From assembly GCA_002371215.1 (NCBI GenBank), contig DFGL01000024.1, forward strand, positions 1-64,000: 64,000 bases of DNA, written 5' to 3'. The position numbers and the translations under genes were made by a program. The notes under the pieces were generated by a model, which was not told where the DNA came from, made no database searches, and saw nothing but the letters and a program-made list of their open reading frames with translations. This stretch comes from Ruminococcaceae bacterium UBA3751. Its GTDB lineage: Bacteria; Bacillota; Clostridia; Oscillospirales; Acutalibacteraceae. Below are positions 6,857 to 15,428 of this stretch, piece after piece (the first letter of the stretch is position 1; every line of letters starts with the position of its first letter).

Positions 6857-9637
6857 CTATAACTCCCTGATATTTTCTACAATGCTGTTTTTCATTTCCT
6901 TGCGGATTTTTGACCAAAGACTAAATGAGCATATGGCAAACAAGACAATAACTAATATCACCGTGGGCAACGGATTGAAAATGAACTCAAAACTCGGCGT
7001 CCAATCCTGAACGTGCATATTTGAAAAGTGTTGTTTGCAGTATAAACCAATAAAGGCTAACACAAAACCTACGAAGCCTATTCCTGTTCCCCAACCGAAC
7101 ATAGAAAGCAGTTGTTTAATATAGCAGCTTACAAGTTCTTTTTCGGAGGCGCCTACTGCACGCAGCGTCCCAAGCTGTCGTTTGTTATCACGAATTCCTG
7201 AAGACAGGGCATTATTAATAATGCTTCCGCAAATCGTAAATAACAAGATGATAACGGCGTACATAACAATCATCAACTTGTTCATCGTTTCACGCTGTTC
7301 TTTATTGAATTCGTAGTTTGAAGAATAATGTGAGTGTGGAACGGTTTGAGCACCGGCTCTAATTGTTTTCATTATTTCACTGTTGATTTCTTCCGTACAT
7401 TTTCCGTCAAGCCAAAAATAGATACCTTTATATTTCTGACCTTCAATGAAATGATTTAATCCTGTGTTTGTTGTAAGAAAACCGAAACTGCTTCCGAAGA
7501 AATTGAAATAGCCGTGAGTACTGCTATCGATTTCATTGATGATTGCACCTATCTTAACTTTGTAATTCTTTTTTGATATATCTACGTTGCTGAATTCGAA
7601 TTCACTTTTTTCATAGTCATAATCATTGTTTGACTTATCAGCAGTCAAAATGCTTAATTCAATTTCATCCCCTGCATGATAAGGACACTCCACAGAAGCA
7701 ATTATTTTTGCATTATTTTTCTTTGCATATTCTTCTGTTGCGAAATTGGTAAATGTTTGAATGCCGCCTACTCGTCTTCCGTAGTTTTCTGTGAACTCGG
7801 CAAGCACTAAATTCTTCGGAGCAATTAGGATGATTTCCTGACCTGCGTTGAGCTTGTCAATATTAATTTCACCGTCATAAGCGCTTTGCATTTTTACATA
7901 GTCGCTATCAAGGCTGGAGAGACGCATACGGCAATAATCACCGATACCGACCTTTTTTTGAAGTCCGAGATGTTCTTCACTTATCTTTGAAAACAATAAA
8001 TCCTGATAGTTATCCGCTGTAACAGTTTTTTCATACGTATCGTTACTGTATATTTCGTCTGCTGTGCAGGAGGCAAATTTAGTATAATCATTATATCCGT
8101 CTTTTAAATTCCAAATAGCATTTGCCCATTTCTGTCCGCAGGATTTTGCAATATGTTGATTGCCGTCCACGGACTGTCTGACACTTTCGGAAAAGCCTAC
8201 GTTTTCATTTTTATAGTTTATACCGTAATACAGAGTTTCCTGAGTAAGCACCATTTCATAGTCGGAGTCCAGCTTATGTTCCTCGTTTTTTGAGTAGGTA
8301 ATATGGGAAACCATAAAGCAAGAACCGATAATAGAAATGACTAAAAATACGCTTACAACAATTTGCCGTGTTTTGCTGAATACAAGGCTTCGTTTAGCAA
8401 TAAGCGAAGAAAGAACATAATCCATTTTTGACTTAATGTGCTTTGACTTCATTTTCCTTCCGCTGTCAATATTGCGTATCGCTTGCATAGGCGTTACTCT
8501 TGACGCGCTTTTCAGAGGAATATAGGAAGCGATTATGATAACCAAAACACTAAACAATGCACAAATCAATAATGCACCGATATTTTGACTCGCAACATAA
8601 TCATCGCCCATTAGTTTCAGAATTGACCTTACTGCAAAATAAGAAATCAACAATGAAACGGGAACACATACTAAACTGATAATAAAGGTCTCTCGCCCAA
8701 ATATTTTTATGATTTGGCGCTTTGTTGCTCCAACTGCGCGGAGCATACCTATCTGCTTCTTACGTTGCGAAAGGTTTGAACTAAACGAGTTAATAACGGC
8801 AAGACAAGAAGCAAGAGCAAGTACAAAAGCAATAATTCCGTAAAATGCAACGGAAAGCATTTGATCCCAGCCAATGCTGTAATCCATTAAGTTTCTCTGA
8901 CCAATACTTATTAGCTCGTCATAATCAATTTTTCTTGAGGAGTAGAATTCGTCAAGGGCGGAATTGTTTTTCAGAAATCCATATCGGCACAAATTCTCCT
9001 TCCCGCCGACTGCAGTTTGAGTGCCTGGGCATACAAACGCCGAGGGAATAGTTTTACTGTATTCCATTTCGTTGATATTGGCAACTTTGTTACGCAATAT
9101 ACCCGTAAGCGTATATGTTTTTTTATTTATATCTGCCGCAGGTGCATCGCCCATCATTTCGGCATAATTAAGCGTTATTTTGTCACCGACTTTTGCATTG
9201 ATACCAAGACGGACAAGCGTAGTGCTTTCAAAGGCTATCTCGCCTTCTTTTGCGGGATAAGAGCCTTCAAGCAATACGGGGTTAGCAAGTTCCATTCCCT
9301 TATCGTCAAGCCATGCAATATATGCACCGTTATTTTCATTTTCTCCGCTTCCGGAGGCATAACCTACGATGTGTGCTGTTCCGTATTCTTTACTGATAGC
9401 GCCGGAAGATATTAGATCGTTTAGCTTATCATCTTCCATGTTCATCATTATTAAGTCCGCTTTGCCATAATCAAGGTCTTTTATACTCATAAAGGTCGAA
9501 TAGGCACTAAAAGCGAAATAAATGATACTTGATGAAAACACCATTGCAAGAATGATGCCGATTATCATTATTGTATATTGCTTGCGGCGGTGCTTGAGGT
9601 TGCCGATTGCAAGGCGGTTTACTGTGAGGTTTTTCAT
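6857..9637 (-). CDS. FtsX/MacB-like ABC transporter permease
   Basis: 926-residue permease with two FtsX-type modules. The N-terminal helix (~20-48) precedes a periplasmic-like domain; helices at ~265-390 form the first module, with the RKKQIGMLRAVGATKRQI coupling segment. A helix near 430 opens a large extracellular region (~450-790), and the C-terminal module (~795-915) repeats the coupling motif as NKRQLGTLRAVGASEKEL. Such MacB-like mechanotransmission transporters work with the adjacent ATPase on envelope substrates such as antimicrobial peptides or lipoproteins. The start overlaps the ATPase gene by four bases (ATGA). A two-component system downstream in the island shares an operator-like site with this operon, suggesting stress-induced expression. 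Confidence 0.88.
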   Translation of the reverse strand: MKNLTVNRLAIGNLKHRRKQYTIMIIGIILAMVFSSSIIYFAFSAYSTFMSIKDLDYGKADLIMMNMEDDKLNDLISSGAISKEYGTAHIVGYASGSGENENNGAYIAWLDDKGMELANPVLLEGSYPAKEGEIAFESTTLVRLGINAKVGDKITLNYAEMMGDAPAADINKKTYTLTGILRNKVANINEMEYSKTIPSAFVCPGTQTAVGGKENLCRYGFLKNNSALDEFYSSRKIDYDELISIGQRNLMDYSIGWDQMLSVAFYGIIAFVLALASCLAVINSFSSNLSQRKKQIGMLRAVGATKRQIIKIFGRETFIISLVCVPVSLLISYFAVRSILKLMGDDYVASQNIGALLICALFSVLVIIIASYIPLKSASRVTPMQAIRNIDSGRKMKSKHIKSKMDYVLSSLIAKRSLVFSKTRQIVVSVFLVISIIGSCFMVSHITYSKNEEHKLDSDYEMVLTQETLYYGINYKNENVGFSESVRQSVDGNQHIAKSCGQKWANAIWNLKDGYNDYTKFASCTADEIYSNDTYEKTVTADNYQDLLFSKISEEHLGLQKKVGIGDYCRMRLSSLDSDYVKMQSAYDGEINIDKLNAGQEIILIAPKNLVLAEFTENYGRRVGGIQTFTNFATEEYAKKNNAKIIASVECPYHAGDEIELSILTADKSNNDYDYEKSEFEFSNVDISKKNYKVKIGAIINEIDSSTHGYFNFFGSSFGFLTTNTGLNHFIEGQKYKGIYFWLDGKCTEEINSEIMKTIRAGAQTVPHSHYSSNYEFNKEQRETMNKLMIVMYAVIILLFTICGSIINNALSSGIRDNKRQLGTLRAVGASEKELVSCYIKQLLSMFGWGTGIGFVGFVLAFIGLYCKQHFSNMHVQDWTPSFEFIFNPLPTVILVIVLFAICSFSLWSKIRKEMKNSIVENIREL

Positions 9638-10323
9638 TGTGCGCTCACCGCCTTCGTATCTCTGACTATTCTTCCGTCCTCAAGAGTGAGCACTCTGTCC
9701 GCCTGCTCTGCCACATGCAAATCATGGGTAACGAGAATCAGCGTAACGCCGAGTTCACGGGCGGCGTATTTCAGAAGCGACAGCACCTCCCGTCCGCTTT
9801 TACCGTCAAGATTACCCGTCGGCTCATCGGCAAAAAGAATGGAAGGCTTGTTGGCAAGCGCTCTTGCTATCGCAATTCTCTGCTGCTGACCGCCCGAAAG
9901 TGCGGAGGGCAGATGCTCCAGCCTGTCCTCAATGCCAAGGATTTTAATAATCTTATTCAGATATTCCTCGTCAGGCTTTTTCTTATCCAGCATAATCGGG
10001 AGCAGGATATTTTCATATCCCGTCAGTTCATTTACAAGGTTATACGCCTGAAAAACGAAGCCAAAGCGCCTGCGCCTTAAGATAGATAACTGATTGTCGT
10101 TATAATCCGAAAGTTTCTTTTCGCCGTAGGTTACGAAACCGCTTGTTGGATTTTCAAGAGAGGACAGCACATGTAAAAAGGTTGACTTACCGGAGCCGGA
10201 CGGACCCGTAATCACACAAAACTCTCCCTGTGTGAAGGCAATTGTGACATCGTCAACGGCTTTAACTATATTCTCGCCGCTGATATATTCCTTTGTTAAA
10301 TTCGTACATTCGATAATGTTCAT
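9634..10323 (-). CDS. ABC transporter ATP-binding protein, MacB/LolD type
   Basis: 229-residue ATPase. Walker A is GPSGSGKST (~40-48), the Q-loop lies in VFQAYNLV, the signature is LSGGQQQR, Walker B is ILFADEPTGNLD and the H-loop histidine is in VTHD. It powers the FtsX-type permease encoded next (four-base overlap). Of its family members it most resembles the LolD/MacB/BceA group. Its upstream region carries the operator-like 19-mer at 10470-10488, which also precedes the two-component system genes at 13634-15186. Confidence 0.93.
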   Translation of the reverse strand: MNIIECTNLTKEYISGENIVKAVDDVTIAFTQGEFCVITGPSGSGKSTFLHVLSSLENPTSGFVTYGEKKLSDYNDNQLSILRRRRFGFVFQAYNLVNELTGYENILLPIMLDKKKPDEEYLNKIIKILGIEDRLEHLPSALSGGQQQRIAIARALANKPSILFADEPTGNLDGKSGREVLSLLKYAARELGVTLILVTHDLHVAEQADRVLTLEDGRIVRDTKAVSAQ

Positions 10324-10339
10324 AATAAACTCCTTTACC

Positions 10340-10430
10340 GATTTGGCTCCCTTGTGTAAAGGGAGCTGTCACGAAGTGACTGAGGGATTGTAAATTGCGG
10401 AGCGTCGAGGGCGCCGCTCCCTACAGGTTT
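10340..10430. repeat. Intergenic repeat-like segment with nested hairpins
   Basis: Contains GCTCCCTT-N4-AAGGGAGC, then GTCAC-GAA-GTGAC, then a GC-rich block. From memory, similar short palindromic blocks are dispersed between genes in clostridial genomes. There is no second copy in this window. Confidence 0.4.
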
Positions 10431-10469
10431 CATCATACAATGTCAATCTTACAATAAGGTGTATTTAAT

Positions 10470-10488
10470 CTTAAGATTTCGTAAGGTT
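10470..10488 (-). promoter_or_regulatory. Operator-like 19-mer upstream of the ABC operon
   Basis: The minus strand reads AACCTTACGAAATCTTAAG, identical to 15244-15262 upstream of the two-component system. Within it TAAG recurs at a 10-bp interval, the spacing of OmpR-family response-regulator half-sites. A TATGAT -10 lies downstream with a poor -35, which fits activator dependence. Confidence 0.6.
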
Positions 10489-10574
10489 CATTGAAAATAA
10501 TCAGTTGTTCGGAAATTCCGAATAACTATAATCCTTATACAAAAAGGCAGGCTGCCTCAATATGAGACAGCCTG

Positions 10575-10850
10575 TCAGAATAAATCGCTATGTGTTCCGG
10601 TTCGATACAAGGTAAGTATCAGTTGGCTCTCAGTTATTTTATAAACCAAAAGCCAGTCGGGTTCAATATGACATTCCTGATATCCTGCATAGTTTCCCGA
10701 TAAATTATGATTAAAATATTTTGCCGGTAACTGCTCGCCGTTTGCAAGTATTGTGATAGCGTCCTTTAAAAGCTGCATATCACAACCGCGCTTTTTTGCC
10801 AACTTATAATCCCGTTTAAATTGCGAGGTTCTTTGAATTTCGTATTTCAT
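10575..10850 (-). CDS. yafQ: YafQ-type mRNA interferase toxin
   Basis: 91-residue RelE-superfamily toxin of the YafQ branch, expected to cleave mRNA in the ribosomal A site. It shows the family pattern: MKYEIQRTSQFKRDYKLAKKRG at the N-terminus, LPAKYFNHNLSGNYAGYQECHI in the middle, then DWLLVYKI, with LILTLYRTGTHSDLF at the end including the C-terminal His-x-x-LF. The stop of the antitoxin gene overlaps its start by one base, giving the standard antitoxin-first pair. Regulation is likely from the shared promoter with inverted repeats at 11154-11200. Confidence 0.9.
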   Translation of the reverse strand: MKYEIQRTSQFKRDYKLAKKRGCDMQLLKDAITILANGEQLPAKYFNHNLSGNYAGYQECHIEPDWLLVYKITESQLILTLYRTGTHSDLF

Positions 10851-11122
10851 CAGGAATCAAGCTCCTCAAACAATTCGTCAACGCTGGTAAATCTTTTTGC
10901 CTTCGGATCCTTTAACATTTTTTCGCCTTCCTCAAACGCCGCAATCGTCGTAGCGTTAGGAACATCTGTCGTAACAACAAAGGGAATAGAATGCGTACGA
11001 ATCGCCTGTCTTAAAAAGATATTAACCGCAGTTGTCATATCCATACCAAGTTCGGAAAAGAGCTGCTGTGCCTGACTTTTTACTTCTGCATCCATGCGAA
11101 TATTCATACTTGTATTAGCCAT
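10850..11122 (-). CDS. dinJ: DinJ/RelB-family antitoxin
   Basis: 90-residue antitoxin with an N-terminal ribbon-helix-helix segment (MNIRMDAEVKSQAQQLFSEL, then MTTAVNIFLRQAIRTHSIPF) typical of RelB/DinJ, and a C-terminal toxin-wrapping tail (KRFTSVDELFEELD). It should neutralise the adjacent YafQ-like toxin and repress the operon. The ATG at 11122 follows GAAAGGATATGATG. The pair lies between the ABC operon and a histidine-kinase remnant in the accessory island, where it may stabilise the element. Confidence 0.9.
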   Translation of the reverse strand: MANTSMNIRMDAEVKSQAQQLFSELGMDMTTAVNIFLRQAIRTHSIPFVVTTDVPNATTIAAFEEGEKMLKDPKAKRFTSVDELFEELDS

Positions 11123-11153
11123 ATCATCATATCCTTTCTATGATTTCACTTAT

Positions 11154-11200
11154 ATTATATGCAAAAATATGCCTGTTGTCAACACAATAGGCATATTTTT
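11154..11200 (-). promoter_or_regulatory. Toxin-antitoxin promoter with overlapping operator
   Basis: The minus strand has TTGACA (11177-11182), a 17-base spacer and TATAAT (11154-11159). A 12-bp perfect inverted repeat, AAAAATATGCCT (11163-11174) and AGGCATATTTTT (11189-11200), embraces the -35, as expected for antitoxin autorepression. Confidence 0.75.
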
Positions 11201-11219
11201 TGTAGAAATATTTGGAAAT

Positions 11220-11295
11220 TTATATTGCTATTGCTCCGTCAATATGCGGAAAGCACATAATTACATTCAAACCTTCGTCCGTGTTCTCCGCTGTA
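11220..11295 (-). pseudogene. 3' remnant of a histidine-kinase gene
   Basis: The minus strand encodes TAENTDEGLNVIMCFPHIDG followed by AIAI and a stop, identical in protein to the last 24 residues of the kinase at 13634-14527 although several codons differ. No kinase sequence precedes it. It is a relic of a related kinase gene, and the segment between the two copies (VanZ-like and XRE genes) was probably inserted or rearranged. The rest of 11296-11369 shows nothing. Confidence 0.85.
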
Positions 11296-11369
11296 CACAT
11301 CTTTTTGTTTAGATTACTCCAAATGTTAAACCTGGAATATTTCTTAAGCGTTGAGAGTATGGTAATTCT

Positions 11370-12089
11370 TTACTGAATAAAGATTATTACAGAAAAGAAA
11401 ACAACAAAAAACACAGCATATAAAACCGAAAGCCAGAACCTCTGTTTTTTTGGATTGTCTTTGTAAAACAAAATCAGGAACATATAATAAATCAAAACTA
11501 CAAGCATATCATACCATTTTAGCCGAACCTGACTAATATCCATAAATAATTTATAAAAGAAAATCAATAAATACGGCGGCATTATGGAGGCTAAAACTAT
11601 TATTACTTTTACTGTTTTTGTTTTATCCTTTTGCATAATATTATATATTATTGCAAATAACAAAATTCCTATTAATCCACCAAGTATATTGAGAATAATA
11701 TCGTCAACGTCAAAGGAACCTGTTGCAAGAATGTATTGCATTATTTCAATAACAATTGAAATAATAGGAATAAAATATATATGACAATAAGGATTTTTGT
11801 TTTTATTAAAGACACAAGTGAAAATGCCGATTGGAATAAACATAAGAAAATTACCAAACACATTCATATCTGTTATTCCAACAACACCCCATTTTCCATA
11901 CTGCTGTCTGATAAGCTCAAAAGGAATAAGATTATAAGTACGGGGATAAGTTCTCGGATCTCCTAAAATACTGTCATTAAATATTGCAAGCAGCAAGCCC
12001 CTATCTATTACAATAAACCATATTATTGCACAATAAAACGCCAATATCAGATACAATATTATTCTTTCATTTTTGTTTAGTTCTTTCAT
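11370..12089 (-). CDS. VanZ-like membrane protein
   Basis: 239-residue membrane protein with about six hydrophobic segments. VanZ-like signatures are RTYNLIPFELI near residue 48, VFGNFLMFIPIGIF near 75 and EIMQYILATGSFDVDDIILN near 115, with the conserved Asp pair in FDVDD. VanZ of glycopeptide-resistance clusters gives low-level teicoplanin resistance; most homologues have no proven function. The gene follows the XRE-like regulator by 29 bp on the same strand, so the two may be cotranscribed. An envelope-stress role would fit the neighbouring ABC transporter and two-component system, but this is inference. Confidence 0.85.
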   Translation of the reverse strand: MKELNKNERIILYLILAFYCAIIWFIVIDRGLLLAIFNDSILGDPRTYPRTYNLIPFELIRQQYGKWGVVGITDMNVFGNFLMFIPIGIFTCVFNKNKNPYCHIYFIPIISIVIEIMQYILATGSFDVDDIILNILGGLIGILLFAIIYNIMQKDKTKTVKVIIVLASIMPPYLLIFFYKLFMDISQVRLKWYDMLVVLIYYMFLILFYKDNPKKQRFWLSVLYAVFFVVFFSVIIFIQ

Positions 12090-12118
12090 GTTTTAATACC
12101 TGTTTTAACATATTGTGG

Positions 12119-13501
12119 TTAGTATATTTCTGCTCCGGTTTCTGCATCTATAATGATATAGTTAGTATAGATATCTTCTTCATCGCAATGGTTTTCTTTA
12201 AAAATCCAAGCGGGTTTTAGTTCAAAAAACCATTCATTTGCAACGGGTCTTATTGGAATATAGCAAAAGCGTATTTCGTCAATTATTATTAATGAGTTTA
12301 ATGTTACATTAGCATACTTTGTTTTCACAGCATCCACGGCTGTATCAAGATTGATAACATCAACCTTTTGTTTTGTGCTGATATCTGGATTCTGTATAGA
12401 ATCAAGGTTTAGCATTTCTATTCCGTTTTTAGAATAAAGTGCCGAAATATTAATGGCATTTGTTGCAGTAATTTTATCTGTATCACCGTGTGCAATTTCA
12501 CAAACAGGAATTCCGTCAATAACTTGATTATATAGAAAATAATAACAGTTATCGTCTTGAGTCCATTGAAAAGCAGAAATAGTTTTATCGCCCGTTATTT
12601 TTGCAATTCTATTTGCTTCTGCCGTTAGCGTTTCATTTTCAATGCTGTAAGCGTTTGATTCTTCATATAATTCGATACCATAATCTTTGATTGTTTTCCT
12701 GATAATTCTATCTGCTTCATCTTGTGAACAATAGTCATAGTTCTTATTACTTGAAAACTTATCAAGATTATAATAACCGTCAGAAGCGTAAAGATTATAA
12801 CTGAAATAAGGATGAAGCCCCGAAAAAACGCCTCTTGCAAATTCAGTATTATAATCCAAATAAGTTGCTCTGTATGATAATTCCTCTGATTTATCTGTAG
12901 TAAGATAATGAACTTTCAGAGTGTCAAAATCATCATCGGGATTTATTTGTTCGTCAGTTATATTTTTGCTTTTCAGCAGCTTTTTGTATTTCTCTGCATT
13001 GTCTAAGGCAATCGTAGTAGAATTATACTTGTAAATATCGCCTTTTATATCGGGCACAATTACCTTTGCGTTAAACTCAACATTTGCAGACGTTGTCTTC
13101 ATTGCTGACGGAACGTTATCAAAAACGCTTTTGTTTTTCTTGACTATACTGTTAACTGTTATGACTCCGAACACTGCTGTTAGTATAATTGAAAACACAA
13201 TTAATAACGCAATGATTCTCTTTCGTGTTGCTGATTTTTTTAGTGTAGTAAGAATTATCTTGTCGCTTTCTTTTGAGATATTCTCTTCTGTAATTAATTC
13301 TCCGTTTAACAACTCACTGAGTGAAACCTGTAGTTCTTCCGCAAGAGGTTGAAGCAAAGAAATGTCCGGCATTCCTCTTCCTGTTTCCCATTTGGAAATT
13401 GCTTTATCCGTTACTGATAATTTATCTGCGAGTTCTTTCTGATTCATGCCAAGTGATTTGCGCCTTTCGGCAATAAATAATCCTATCTTTTTGTTGTCCA
13501 T
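12119..13501 (-). CDS. Membrane-bound XRE-family regulator with extracellular sensor domain
   Basis: 460 residues from the ATG at 13501, chosen for the strong GGAGGTAATTCT site; an upstream in-frame start would add 15 residues. Residues ~1-60 form an XRE helix-turn-helix (FIAERRKSLGMNQKELADKL, then DKAISKWETGRGMPD). A single membrane helix follows at ~97-118 (ALLIVFSIILTAVFGVITV). The remaining ~340 residues would face outward and have no domain I recognise. The layout suggests direct sensing of an envelope signal by a DNA-binding membrane protein, perhaps controlling the downstream VanZ-like gene. Confidence 0.8.
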   Translation of the reverse strand: MDNKKIGLFIAERRKSLGMNQKELADKLSVTDKAISKWETGRGMPDISLLQPLAEELQVSLSELLNGELITEENISKESDKIILTTLKKSATRKRIIALLIVFSIILTAVFGVITVNSIVKKNKSVFDNVPSAMKTTSANVEFNAKVIVPDIKGDIYKYNSTTIALDNAEKYKKLLKSKNITDEQINPDDDFDTLKVHYLTTDKSEELSYRATYLDYNTEFARGVFSGLHPYFSYNLYASDGYYNLDKFSSNKNYDYCSQDEADRIIRKTIKDYGIELYEESNAYSIENETLTAEANRIAKITGDKTISAFQWTQDDNCYYFLYNQVIDGIPVCEIAHGDTDKITATNAINISALYSKNGIEMLNLDSIQNPDISTKQKVDVINLDTAVDAVKTKYANVTLNSLIIIDEIRFCYIPIRPVANEWFFELKPAWIFKENHCDEEDIYTNYIIIDAETGAEIY

Positions 13502-13633
13502 AGAATTACCTCCTTCGCCATTATGATAGCAAACCACTGTAAACAATTCACCCTACTAACCGTAGAATCGTAGTTTTTATGCGATTTTTATTATATCATA
13601 GACTAATTTATATTAAATAACATATTTCCTTTA

Positions 13634-14527
13634 CTATATCGCTATTGCTCCGTCTATGTGGGGGAAACACATAATAACATTCAGCCCTTCGTCCGTGTTT
13701 TCTGCTGTAATGGTGCCGTGGTGTTTTTCTACAATTGCCTTCGTTATCGCCAGGCCGATGCCCGCGCTGTTGGGGTTAGCGTTTTCCGTTCTATGAAATC
13801 GCTGAAACAGCTTTTGCAACTCCTCCTCGGGAACACCGCCGCCGTTATCCTTAATGCTGACAGTGGTTGACTGCTCGCTGCTTTCAATCGTAATTGCTAT
13901 TTTGCCGTCCTCTGCCGTATGCTCGCTTGCGTTCTTTACAACATTGCCAAGCGCTTCACTGAGCCATGCTTTATCAAGACGGAAACGACTTTCACCGCTA
14001 ACAGTATATCTTTTGTTCGGGAACAGCGGTCTGAACTCATCTACCACCTCGTTTGCAATCTCGTGCACATCGTAAAAGGCAAAGTCCATGACATAGGAAT
14101 CGCTTTTTAGCTTTTCAAGGCGCAGGAGCTTATAGATAAGATTCTCCATTTTATCTATGAGCTGGAGTTCTTTTTCGGTATGCTCATTCGGATGCTCGCC
14201 GTGCTCCATTTCAACATAGAGCCGCATTGCCGCAAGCGGTGTTTTGAGCTGATGGGAAATATCGGAAATGAATTCCGTATTCTTTTTGCTCTCTCTTTCG
14301 GTATTGCTTTTTTCAAGACGGAGGCGGTTCTCCAAATCCGCTACCGCATTATGCAGGCGTGAAAAATGATTATCCGCTGTGCTGTATTCCGTCAGTTTTT
14401 CGTTCTCGGTTGCTTCGGATAATTTATCAATATCCTTATGGATTTTGCGGTTGTTGATGAATAGAATTGCGCTGATTACCAACAGCGCTGCACATATAAT
14501 TATCATTACAATTAACGGAGTATTCAT
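13634..14527 (-). CDS. Sensor histidine kinase
   Basis: 297-residue kinase with one N-terminal membrane helix (IVMIIICAALLVISAILFI) and almost no extracellular loop. The H-box is FISDISHQLKTPLAAMR (~90-105); the N-box is in LGNVVKNASEHT, G1 in IKDNGGGV and G2 in NSAGIGLAI. The small sensor suggests that it receives its signal from a membrane partner rather than by ligand binding. The ABC transporter at 5920-10323, which shares the operator-like site, is a candidate. The start overlaps the response-regulator gene by four bases. Its last 24 residues are duplicated in the remnant at 11220-11295. Confidence 0.92.
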   Translation of the reverse strand: MNTPLIVMIIICAALLVISAILFINNRKIHKDIDKLSEATENEKLTEYSTADNHFSRLHNAVADLENRLRLEKSNTERESKKNTEFISDISHQLKTPLAAMRLYVEMEHGEHPNEHTEKELQLIDKMENLIYKLLRLEKLKSDSYVMDFAFYDVHEIANEVVDEFRPLFPNKRYTVSGESRFRLDKAWLSEALGNVVKNASEHTAEDGKIAITIESSEQSTTVSIKDNGGGVPEEELQKLFQRFHRTENANPNSAGIGLAITKAIVEKHHGTITAENTDEGLNVIMCFPHIDGAIAI

Positions 14528-15186
14528 GCCTTATCCTCCCAACGATAGCCAACGCCGCGCACGGTTTTAATGTGCTCTGCGCCGATTTTCTCACGCAGAC
14601 GGCTGATATGCACGGAGAGAGTGTTATCATCAATGAAATTGCCCGCGTCATCCCAGATATTCTGTAGGAGAATATTTCTTGTGACGATAATTCCGTTATT
14701 GCGGATAAGGGTGGATAGAATTTGAAACTCGGTGGGCGTTACAAAAACAACCTCACCGTCCTTCTTGACCGTCATTGTGTTAACATCTATGGAAAGTACG
14801 CCTATATTATACACGCTATTTGTGTTTCTGCGAAGAAGCGCACGCACACGGGAGAGGAGTTCCAAAAGCTTGAACGGCTTGGTTACGTAATCGTCTGCGC
14901 CAGCATCAAGTCCGCGCACTACTTGAATTTCATCATCGCAGGCAGTCAGAAACAGAATAGGGATATTGTTGCCGCCGGTACGCACCTCGGCACAGAAAGA
15001 AAAGCCGTCCCCATCTGGCAGCATCACATCAAGGATAAGCAAGTTATACGCTTTTGCAGCAAGTGCCGCCCTTGCATCTGCGATACAAGGTGCAACATCA
15101 ACGGCGTAGCCTTCCTTTTCCAGCATCTCTTTTAATCCGTCACGGAGGAATGCATCATCCTCTGTGAGTAATATATTTGAACTCAT
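14524..15186 (-). CDS. OmpR-family response regulator
   Basis: 220-residue regulator: receiver domain with acidic pocket (TEDD), phosphoacceptor Asp in LLILDVMLPDGDG (~54) and Lys in YVTKPF (~101), followed by an OmpR-type winged helix ending in KTVRGVGYRWE. It is cotranscribed with the kinase (four-base overlap). Its probable target is the 19-mer AACCTTACGAAATCTTAAG found both in its own promoter region and upstream of the ABC operon, implying autoregulation and control of the transporter. Confidence 0.94.
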   Translation of the reverse strand: MSSNILLTEDDAFLRDGLKEMLEKEGYAVDVAPCIADARAALAAKAYNLLILDVMLPDGDGFSFCAEVRTGGNNIPILFLTACDDEIQVVRGLDAGADDYVTKPFKLLELLSRVRALLRRNTNSVYNIGVLSIDVNTMTVKKDGEVVFVTPTEFQILSTLIRNNGIIVTRNILLQNIWDDAGNFIDDNTLSVHISRLREKIGAEHIKTVRGVGYRWEDKA

Positions 15187-15201
15187 TTTATCACCTTGTT
15201 C

Positions 15202-15262
15202 ATTTTAACACATTAAAAGTGCGGTATCAAGAAAACACACCCTAACCTTACGAAATCTTAAG
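15202..15262 (-). promoter_or_regulatory. Two-component-system promoter and operator-like site
   Basis: The minus strand has TTGATA (15225-15230), a 17-base spacer and TAAAAT (15202-15207). The 19-mer shared with the ABC operon lies just upstream at 15244-15262, in activator position. Confidence 0.7.
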
Positions 15263-15291
15263 AATTGAAAACCGCCCGTGGAACGAACGAT

Positions 15292-15360
15292 TTTCATTTG
15301 TCAACCCCTAATTTTCAATTAATCGTGTCTTTTTTTGTCGTTTTTTTGTACATTTTTGCA
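15292..15360 (+). repeat. 69-bp bipartite upstream element, right copy
   Basis: Inverted copy of 5619-5687, with exact 24-bp (15292-15315) and 35-bp (15326-15360) blocks around a non-conserved 10-bp spacer. It ends 68 bp before the qatA ATG, nearly the same distance as the left copy from its operon (66 bp). T-tracts at ~11-bp intervals predict DNA bending. Confidence 0.85.
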
Positions 15361-15366
15361 GAAAAA

Positions 15367-15395
15367 TTGACATTTGTGACGATTTTGCCTATCAT
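15367..15395 (+). promoter_or_regulatory. Qat operon promoter
   Basis: TTGACA (15367-15372), a 17-base spacer and TATCAT (15390-15395), about 33 bp before the ATG at 15429; the ribosome binding site is GAGGTGATCTT. The 69-bp element lies immediately upstream. Confidence 0.75.
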
Positions 15396-15428
15396 AAATT
15401 TGAGATATTATATATATGAGGTGATCTT

